DNA from: Candidatus Omnitrophota bacterium
GTDB lineage: Bacteria; Omnitrophota; Gorgyraeia; Duberdicusellales; 4484-171
Length of the DNA: 20,187 nucleotides
Assembly (NCBI GenBank): GCA_028702365.1
Contig: JAQVOZ010000004.1
Span: forward strand, 1-20,187
Reading direction: 5' to 3'
The first letter of the stretch is position 1. Each line of letters opens with the position of its first letter. Position numbers and translations under genes: made by a program. A model generated the notes under the pieces. It saw only the letters and a program-made list of their open reading frames with translations, did no database searches and was not told the DNA's origin. Positions 15,802 through 20,187 of the stretch are shown here, in pieces.

Positions 15802-16942
15802 ATATCAATCACTTTCAATTAAAGTAAGCTGGCTGAGTATTGGGGTAAATCTTATCATATCCATAGCTCAGTTTATTATAGGAATACATTCGAAAAGTAT
15901 TTCTATAATGACAGATGCTGCAGACAGCCTGCGCGATATCGTTGCAACGGGTGTGGTTATTTTTAGCCTTAATCTTGCCAGCAAACCTGCCGACAAAGAA
16001 CATCCTTTTGGCCACGGAAGAATAGAAGATGTAGGCGGAGTAATTGTAGCTTTATTTTTGCTTTTGATGGGCTTAACCTTTCTGAAAGAATCTTTCATGA
16101 GGTTCATCAAGCCGCAGCCTTTAACTATCAACTTCTACATAATATCTATCATGGCTGTTGCTTCCGTAATAAAATTTTTGCTTGGATTCGTGACCCAATT
16201 TGTTTCTAAAAAGGCTAAATCCAATATACTTGAAGCAGACGCTTTTCATCATTACACAGACTGCATAACCACGGTTATAGTTGCGGTTGGTTTGATATTT
16301 GTAAGATTCGGGCTTACTTTTGTCGATGCAGTATTGGGTTTTATAATAGCATTTCTTATCATATGGTGGTCATTTAAAATGCTTCGTGAATTTGTGGATA
16401 ACCTTATTGGCAGGTGCCCGCCAGTTGAGCTTTGTGAAAAAATAAAAAATATTGCTTTATCCTTTAAATCTATAGATGGAGTGCATGAGATAGAGATCCA
16501 TTCTTATGGCAAAAATAAAGCCATATCTTTGCATATAGAACTAAGCCCGGAGCTCAGCTTGCTCGAAGCGCATAGTATCGCCGACAGTGTTGAAAAAAAG
16601 ATTCATAATGAGGGCCTTGGCAGATGTATAGTGCATGTTGATTTAAAAGGTAAAGCAAAAGCAACAGAAAAAGAAATGGTTAAAAAGGCTATTGATAAGT
16701 TTATATCAAGGAATAAGGACATCAAGGATTTCCATGGTATAGAGATAATAACTAACGAGTCTACAAGTATTATTGATTTTCATCTTTGTTTTTCAAAGAA
16801 TACATCTTTGGACAAAAGCCATATTGTATCGCACAAATTATCAGATTTTCTCAAAAAACAATTCGGTTTTACCAGAGTCAATATTCATGCTGAGCCTTAT
16901 AGAAATATAGAAGAAAAAAGAGACGCGGAAGGAAAAAAATAA
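15794..16942 (+). CDS. Cation diffusion facilitator transporter with two C-terminal ZT-dimer domains
   Basis: A 382-residue CDF-family divalent metal/proton antiporter of the inner membrane. Six transmembrane helices occupy about residues 10-200. The metal site reads DSLRD in TM2 (Asp44, Asp48) and AFHHYTD in TM5 (H-x3-D), as in YiiP site A; the HPFGHGRIE loop between TM2 and TM3 is the family signature. The cytoplasmic part holds two successive domains of the same kind, about 205-285 (SIDGVHEIEIHSYGKNKAISLHIEL) and about 290-372 (DIKDFHGIEIITNESTSIIDFHLCF), each resembling the ferredoxin-like ZT_dimer domain, of which most CDF proteins have one. Likely substrates are Zn, Fe or Mn; the exact metal cannot be told. 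Starts inside lnt (8-nt overlap). Confidence 0.93.
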   Translation: MDKYQSLSIKVSWLSIGVNLIISIAQFIIGIHSKSISIMTDAADSLRDIVATGVVIFSLNLASKPADKEHPFGHGRIEDVGGVIVALFLLLMGLTFLKESFMRFIKPQPLTINFYIISIMAVASVIKFLLGFVTQFVSKKAKSNILEADAFHHYTDCITTVIVAVGLIFVRFGLTFVDAVLGFIIAFLIIWWSFKMLREFVDNLIGRCPPVELCEKIKNIALSFKSIDGVHEIEIHSYGKNKAISLHIELSPELSLLEAHSIADSVEKKIHNEGLGRCIVHVDLKGKAKATEKEMVKKAIDKFISRNKDIKDFHGIEIITNESTSIIDFHLCFSKNTSLDKSHIVSHKLSDFLKKQFGFTRVNIHAEPYRNIEEKRDAEGKK

Positions 16943-16989
16943 AATTTCGTCCATCCCTTTCTGATTTTTATAGTTATGGAGGTGATTCT

Positions 16990-17472
16990 ATGGAGTTAGA
17001 ATTAGTAAAAGTTAATAAACCCCAAGACCTAAACATCATTATCGGCCAATCGCATTTTATAAAAACAGTCGAAGATATATATGAAACAATTGTTTCAAGC
17101 GTGCCTAATGCAAAATTTGGCCTTGCTTTTTGCGAGTCTTCAGGCGAGTGCCTGGTAAGAATAGAGGGCAACGACGAGCCCCTTAAAAAGATTGCGTCCG
17201 ACAATGCTCTTTCAGTAGGCTGCGGGCACTCTTTTTTTATTATCCTAAGGGATGTTTTCCCTATAAATATTTTAAACCAGATAAAAAATATTCCTGAAGT
17301 TTGCCGTATATTCTGTGCAACTGCCAATTCAGTTGAGGTTATTGTCGCAAAGACTTCCCAGGGCAGAGGCATTTTGGGGGTAATCGATGGTTTTCCGCCC
17401 AAGGGAATTGAAACAGCAGAAGGCGTAATCTGGAGGAAAGAATTTCTAAGAAAAATTGGATATAAACGTTAA
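16990..17472 (+). CDS. Adenosine-specific kinase family protein (DUF355)
   Basis: A 160-residue protein of the PF04008 family, named adenosine-specific kinase after structures of archaeal and bacterial members; its cellular role is poorly defined. The conserved blocks are seen: NIIIGQSHFIKTVEDIYE near the N terminus, KFGLAFCESSGECLVRIEGND (about 42-62), VGCGHSFFIILRDVFPINIL and the long CATANSVEVIVAKTSQGRGILGVIDG block, ending with WRKEFLRKIGYKR. The length is standard for this single-domain family. It has one of the best ribosome binding sites of the window, GGAGGTGA at 16978-16985, four nucleotides before the ATG, unlike its neighbours. It follows the CDF gene by 47 nt and precedes a lipid acyltransferase; neither suggests a shared pathway. 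Confidence 0.92.
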   Translation: MELELVKVNKPQDLNIIIGQSHFIKTVEDIYETIVSSVPNAKFGLAFCESSGECLVRIEGNDEPLKKIASDNALSVGCGHSFFIILRDVFPINILNQIKNIPEVCRIFCATANSVEVIVAKTSQGRGILGVIDGFPPKGIETAEGVIWRKEFLRKIGYKR

Positions 17473-17533
17473 AAATTTTTCGCTTTTCTTGAACCGTAGA
17501 AAATAACATAAACAGCACACAATTTATTTTGAA

Positions 17534-18472
17534 ATGAATAACGAATTAAGAAAAAATTTAGCAAGGCGCTTGGCTTGGTTTTTCTTGCGGATATTTACCG
17601 TGATAAACGGTTCCTTCTCGCTTAAATGGAGTTATACGCTTGGAAGCTTGCTTGGCTCATTTGCCTGCGCAGTTATACCGCGGCAAAGAAAAGTTGCGAT
17701 AGAAAGCCTTGAGATTGCTTTCCCCGATATGACGCCAAAAGAAAGAAAAAAAATCACCCGCGACTTTTTTATATTTATGGCTCAAAGTGCATTTGAGCTG
17801 CTCTATATTTTAAGGCACACTGAAAAACTACAGAACGTAAAAATTGACGGAAGAGAAAACCTCGATAGCGCACTTAAGGAAGGGACTGGCATTATCCTGG
17901 TTACGGCACATATGGGAAATTTTCCGCTTATGAGCGTAAAATTGGCAAATGAAGGTTACAAGGTAAATTTTGTAACCCGGCCTATGCGGGATGAAAAAGC
18001 CGGGGATTACCTTTTTGATTTGAGAGAGAATGCCGGCGTTAAAAGTATTTTTTCGTATCCTAGAAAAGAATGTGTAGCCGGCATAATAAAGGCTTTGCGT
18101 AACAACGAAATAGTGATAATGCAAATGGACCAGAATTTCGGCTCCGGAGGCGTATGGGTGAAGTTTTTTGGAAAACTTGCCGCTACACCCGTAGGGCCTA
18201 TTACCCTGGGCCTTAGAACGCATGCCAAGCTTGTGCCTGCATATATATATAGGGAAGGTTTTGGTAAACACTGCGTCAAGATACTGCCACATGAGGAGCT
18301 TGTTGAAACAGAAAATAAAGATGAAACAATCTTAAAAAATGCAATTATATTTAGTCATATAATTGAAAGCTGGATAAAAGAATATCCTGAACAATGGGGC
18401 TGGATTCACCGCCGCTGGAAATCGCAGCCACCGAAAAACTTATCAACTTCGCAGTTTAAGGTAGAAATGTAA
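17534..18472 (+). CDS. LpxL/LpxM-type lysophospholipid acyltransferase family protein
   Basis: A 312-residue membrane-associated acyltransferase of the lipid A biosynthesis (LpxL/HtrB) family, probably adding a secondary acyl chain to lipid A or a related lipid at the inner membrane. Seen: N-terminal hydrophobic anchor (about 12-48), the ILVTAHMGNFPLM block around residues 121-133, NFVTRPMRDEK, the IVIMQMDQNFGSGGVWVKFFGKLAATPVGP block, and the C-terminal PEQWGWIHRRWKS, all typical. The family catalytic motif is H-x4-E/D; here His126 is present but the position of the acid is Pro131. The gene starts 61 nt after the preceding one without a visible Shine-Dalgarno. Family assignment is firm; the precise substrate is inferred from the diderm context (lptE, lnt). 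Confidence 0.88.
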   Translation: MNNELRKNLARRLAWFFLRIFTVINGSFSLKWSYTLGSLLGSFACAVIPRQRKVAIESLEIAFPDMTPKERKKITRDFFIFMAQSAFELLYILRHTEKLQNVKIDGRENLDSALKEGTGIILVTAHMGNFPLMSVKLANEGYKVNFVTRPMRDEKAGDYLFDLRENAGVKSIFSYPRKECVAGIIKALRNNEIVIMQMDQNFGSGGVWVKFFGKLAATPVGPITLGLRTHAKLVPAYIYREGFGKHCVKILPHEELVETENKDETILKNAIIFSHIIESWIKEYPEQWGWIHRRWKSQPPKNLSTSQFKVEM

Positions 18473-18483
18473 ATAGCTGTTTA

Positions 18484-18571
18484 TCCCGTTAGAAAATGTT
18501 TGCCATCTATTGCCTGATATTTTTAATTTTGCCGGAGCAAAATTGGCATAAATATAAATTTTCTAACGGGA
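18484..18571. mobile_element. MITE-like 88-nt palindromic element with flanking TTTA repeats
   Basis: Terminal inverted repeats TCCCGTTAGAAAAT (18484-18497) and ATTTTCTAACGGGA (18558-18571) are perfect over 14 bp, and each end is flanked by TTTA (18480-18483 and 18572-18575), like a 4-bp target-site duplication. Between them a perfect 8-bp hairpin AATTTTGC/GCAAAATT with loop CGGA lies at 18525-18544, enclosed by TGCCA (18501-18505) and TGGCA (18544-18548). It contains no coding frame. The first flanking base pair A/T also extends the palindrome to 15 bp. A structured RNA or unusual terminator of the acyltransferase gene is the main alternative. Confidence 0.55.
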
Positions 18572-18589
18572 TTTATTTCTAAAAAAAGA

Positions 18590-18617
18590 TTGTAAAAGTC
18601 TCATAATTTGATAAAAT
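18590..18617 (+). promoter_or_regulatory. Probable promoter of the ROK-family gene
   Basis: TTGTAA (18590-18595) and TAAAAT (18612-18617) are spaced by 16 nt and resemble sigma-70 -35 and -10 boxes. They lie just after the palindromic element and would give a leader of about 105 nt. Within that leader, bases 18643-18650 (GGAAGGGG) precede a mini frame ATG at 18652 that encodes MQSVRQIP and stops at 18678. Confidence 0.5.
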
Positions 18618-18731
18618 TTTTAATAAGTACATCTTAACCTTTGGAAGGGGAATGCAATCTGTGCGTCAAATTCCTTAAGTATACAGCAACGATAACAAAG
18701 ATAAATCTATCTGGTTGGATTCAAAAAATAT

Positions 18732-19679
18732 ATGAAAAAGAAATATTCCATAGGTATAGGATTAAATTTATTTGATGCGCGGGCAATTTTGCTCGGCCCA
18801 GATAAAAAAATCATTCTTGAGATAGAAAAACCAAGAAAGAATGTAACTGCCAACGAAACTATTAAAGTTTTGCTTGAGCTATTCGAAGAAATAATTTCAA
18901 AAGCCAAGAACTATAAAAAAGAAGACATAGAAGGCGTTGGCCTTGCTTTGGGAGGCATTGTAAATACGAAAAAAGGAATGGTATATTGGCCCCAGAAACA
19001 ATATACTTCCTACGCATATATTTCTCTTCCGTTGAAAGAATATCTTGAAAAAAAATTTAATTTCCCGGTGACTATCGAAAATGATGCTAATAGCTGTGTA
19101 CTTGCCGAACATATATTGAATTTTTCCGAATGTAAAGATGTTATATATATGTTTTCAGGTGTTGGCTGCGGTATAATTGCCGATGGCAAGCTATATAGAG
19201 GTAAAGACGGCGGTGCCGGTGAATTGTTTTTAAATTCAACCAAATGTATGGAATCCGAGCTTGGAGACTTTTCTTTCTTCAGGCAATGGCCCATAGATCT
19301 AGGTATCGTAAAAAAGGCAAAAGAAATTATTTCGTTAGGCAAGGATACCTCCTTAATAAAACGGATAACTCCCACAGGGGAGTTGCATCTTAAAGACATA
19401 TTCGAAGAAGCAAAAAGAAAAGATAAGGTAGCCAGAGAAGTTCTTAAAGAAGCGGCTTTCTCGTTGGGTGTTAAGATAGCTTTTCTGATGAACCTGCTTA
19501 ATCCGGAAGCCGTAATCATAGGTGGCGGGCTTGAGGAGGCAGGCGAATTTTTTCTTGATGAATGTATAGATGCGACAAAGGAGTTTTCTTTTAGCGAAAT
19601 GAGAAAAGGTTGCAGAATCGTTTTTTCGCAGCTTGGCAAGTCTGCAACTTCCATGGGTGCTGCTCTTTCTATTATTTAA
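18732..19679 (+). CDS. ROK-family protein with degraded kinase motifs
   Basis: A 315-residue protein with the full-length actin-like ROK (repressor, ORF, kinase) sugar-kinase fold and no N-terminal helix-turn-helix. Seen: the GVGLALGGIVNTKKGMVYWP block, catalytic Asp118 in ENDANSC, GVGCGIIADGKLYRG, and the C-terminal NLLNPEAVIIGGGLEEAG. Two hallmark sites are lost: the phosphate loop normally GIDLGGTK reads GIGLNLFD (Asp10 replaced by Gly, GGT by NLF), and the zinc site normally GE-x-GH followed by CxCG-xx-GC reads GELFLNSTKCMESELGD, with His and most cysteines gone. A sugar kinase in the strict sense is therefore doubtful; a sugar-binding or regulatory paralogue is more likely. No Shine-Dalgarno before ATG 18732; it ends 60 nt before the next gene. 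Confidence 0.85.
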   Translation: MKKKYSIGIGLNLFDARAILLGPDKKIILEIEKPRKNVTANETIKVLLELFEEIISKAKNYKKEDIEGVGLALGGIVNTKKGMVYWPQKQYTSYAYISLPLKEYLEKKFNFPVTIENDANSCVLAEHILNFSECKDVIYMFSGVGCGIIADGKLYRGKDGGAGELFLNSTKCMESELGDFSFFRQWPIDLGIVKKAKEIISLGKDTSLIKRITPTGELHLKDIFEEAKRKDKVAREVLKEAAFSLGVKIAFLMNLLNPEAVIIGGGLEEAGEFFLDECIDATKEFSFSEMRKGCRIVFSQLGKSATSMGAALSII

Positions 19680-19688
19680 AAAAGATTC

Positions 19689-19716
19689 TTTACACTGATA
19701 GTTTGTATGTTATAAT
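19689..19716 (+). promoter_or_regulatory. Near-consensus promoter of the coiled-coil protein gene
   Basis: TTTACA (19689-19694), 16-nt spacer, then a perfect TATAAT (19711-19716) preceded by TG (19708-19709), i.e. an extended -10. It starts 9 nt after the ROK stop codon and 24 nt separate the -10 from ATG 19740, so the leader is very short (about 17 nt) and contains the strong Shine-Dalgarno AGGAGGTGA (19728-19736). Confidence 0.8.
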
Positions 19717-19739
19717 GTTTGTGGAATAGGAGGTGATTA

Positions 19740-20187
19740 ATGGACAAGACAAAACTTATACCTGTAATTTTTCTTATTCTTGTTTTACTTTTAGGTGGCG
19801 CTGCCATAATGCTTTATACCGAAAAAGGCAAACTTGCCGAAGATAATAAAAAACTAGCCAAAGACAAAGGCGATTTAACTGCAGAAAGAGATAGCCTGCG
19901 TGATACAAACAACAAACTCGAGAGAGATAAACAAGACTATGAGGAAAGGATACAAAGCATATCTTCAAAATTATCAGGCATCGAGAAAGAACGTGACGAT
20001 TTAAAAAAGAAGTTTGAGGATATCTCAAACGAAAGAGATACATTGGTAGAAAAGCTTAAAGAAAAGGCCAAAACCGAAGCAGCCCAACCCGCGGTCAGCG
20101 CAACTTCCGGTAGTACGCAGGCGCCTGCTTCAGAAGAATATTGGGCTGATTTTGTTAAGGTTAAAGCTGCCCTTGAGGTGAAAGTTG
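19740..20187 (+). CDS. Membrane-anchored coiled-coil protein, N-terminal part (runs off window)
   Basis: Open frame of 149 codons to the window edge without a stop. Residues 1-6 are followed by a hydrophobic helix (LIPVIFLILVLLLGGAAIML, about 6-25), a single membrane anchor. From about residue 28 to 110 follows a highly charged coiled coil full of Lys, Glu and Asp with heptad-like Leu spacing (KLAEDNKKLAKDKGDL, KLERDKQDYEERI, ERDDLKKKFEDI). A low-complexity Ala/Thr/Ser/Gln/Pro linker (about 113-130) then leads to EEYWADFVKVKAALEVKV, the beginning of another domain. I do not recognise a specific family; envelope-structure or secretion roles are possible. An excellent Shine-Dalgarno (AGGAGGTGA) and extended -10 promoter mark a well-expressed gene. 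It is the last and incomplete gene here. Confidence 0.85.
   Translation, partial: MDKTKLIPVIFLILVLLLGGAAIMLYTEKGKLAEDNKKLAKDKGDLTAERDSLRDTNNKLERDKQDYEERIQSISSKLSGIEKERDDLKKKFEDISNERDTLVEKLKEKAKTEAAQPAVSATSGSTQAPASEEYWADFVKVKAALEVKV

Noticed and set aside
19010..19654. Long open frame on the minus strand within the ROK gene
   Set aside because: Its product is Ser/Pro/Leu-rich without a recognisable domain and it lies wholly antisense to a well-supported ROK reading frame, so it is a shadow frame.

Overview
The window reads as a chromosomal core segment of an AT-rich, Gram-negative-type (diderm) bacterium. It carries lipoprotein maturation (Lnt), LPS-transport (LptE-like), outer-membrane assembly (BamD-like) and lipid A-type acyltransferase genes, together with a DNA-uptake pair (ComEA/ComEC). 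Protein style (long runs of Lys/Ile/Phe codons, the N-terminal Trp-rich motif of the BamD-like protein, the coiled-coil protein at the end) suggests an uncultivated lineage such as Omnitrophota (OP3) or a relative in the PVC/Elusimicrobiota neighbourhood. This placement is inference, made without a database search. All genes lie on the + strand except rpsT. No rRNA, tRNA, CRISPR array, phage or transposase gene was seen.

Layout. Bases 1-1067: 3' part of leuS. 1128-3396: an unrecognised secreted protein, then comEA and comEC. 3484-5644: a tightly overlapping trio bamD-lptE-holA (4-nt and 7-nt overlaps), facing the convergent rpsT at 5641-5919; the two stop codons share TTAA. The leuS/lptE/holA order recalls the enterobacterial leuS-lptE-holA operon, here interrupted by competence genes and bamD. 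5920-6038: divergent rpsT/murJ region with a strong rpsT promoter whose -35 box lies in an 11-bp perfect palindrome. 6039-8770: murJ and a short uvrC that overlap by 22 nt. 8769-9286: two palindrome-rich spacers surrounding a small O6-alkylguanine-DNA alkyltransferase gene. 9287-10357: a PilT-type retraction ATPase. 10411-16942: prfB-secA-lnt-CDF transporter, closely packed. 16990-18472: adenosine-specific kinase family protein and an LpxL-type acyltransferase. 18473-18731: a hairpin element with flanking direct repeats plus a promoter and leader. 18732-19679: a ROK-family protein with degraded ATP and zinc motifs. 19740-end: the start of a membrane-anchored coiled-coil protein with a textbook promoter.

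How the genes fit together. Most of the window serves the envelope: SecA exports precursors, Lnt finishes lipoproteins, BamD-like and LptE-like proteins serve outer-membrane protein and LPS insertion, the acyltransferase probably acts on lipid A or a related lipid, and MurJ flips lipid II. A second theme is DNA: uptake (ComEA, ComEC, possibly with the PilT ATPase), replication (HolA) and repair (UvrC, alkyltransferase). Translation is covered by LeuRS, S20 and RF2.

I found no convincing new multi-gene system. The most notable signals are (i) a run of strong palindromes without T-tracts in the spacers around 8769-9268, (ii) an 88-nt element with 14-bp terminal inverted repeats and a flanking TTTA duplication at 18484-18571, and (iii) several enzymes whose expected catalytic or structural parts are altered (PilT Walker B Glu to Asn, ROK phosphate loop and zinc site lost, UvrC without its C-terminal HhH domain, LpxL-type HX4E acid replaced by Pro).
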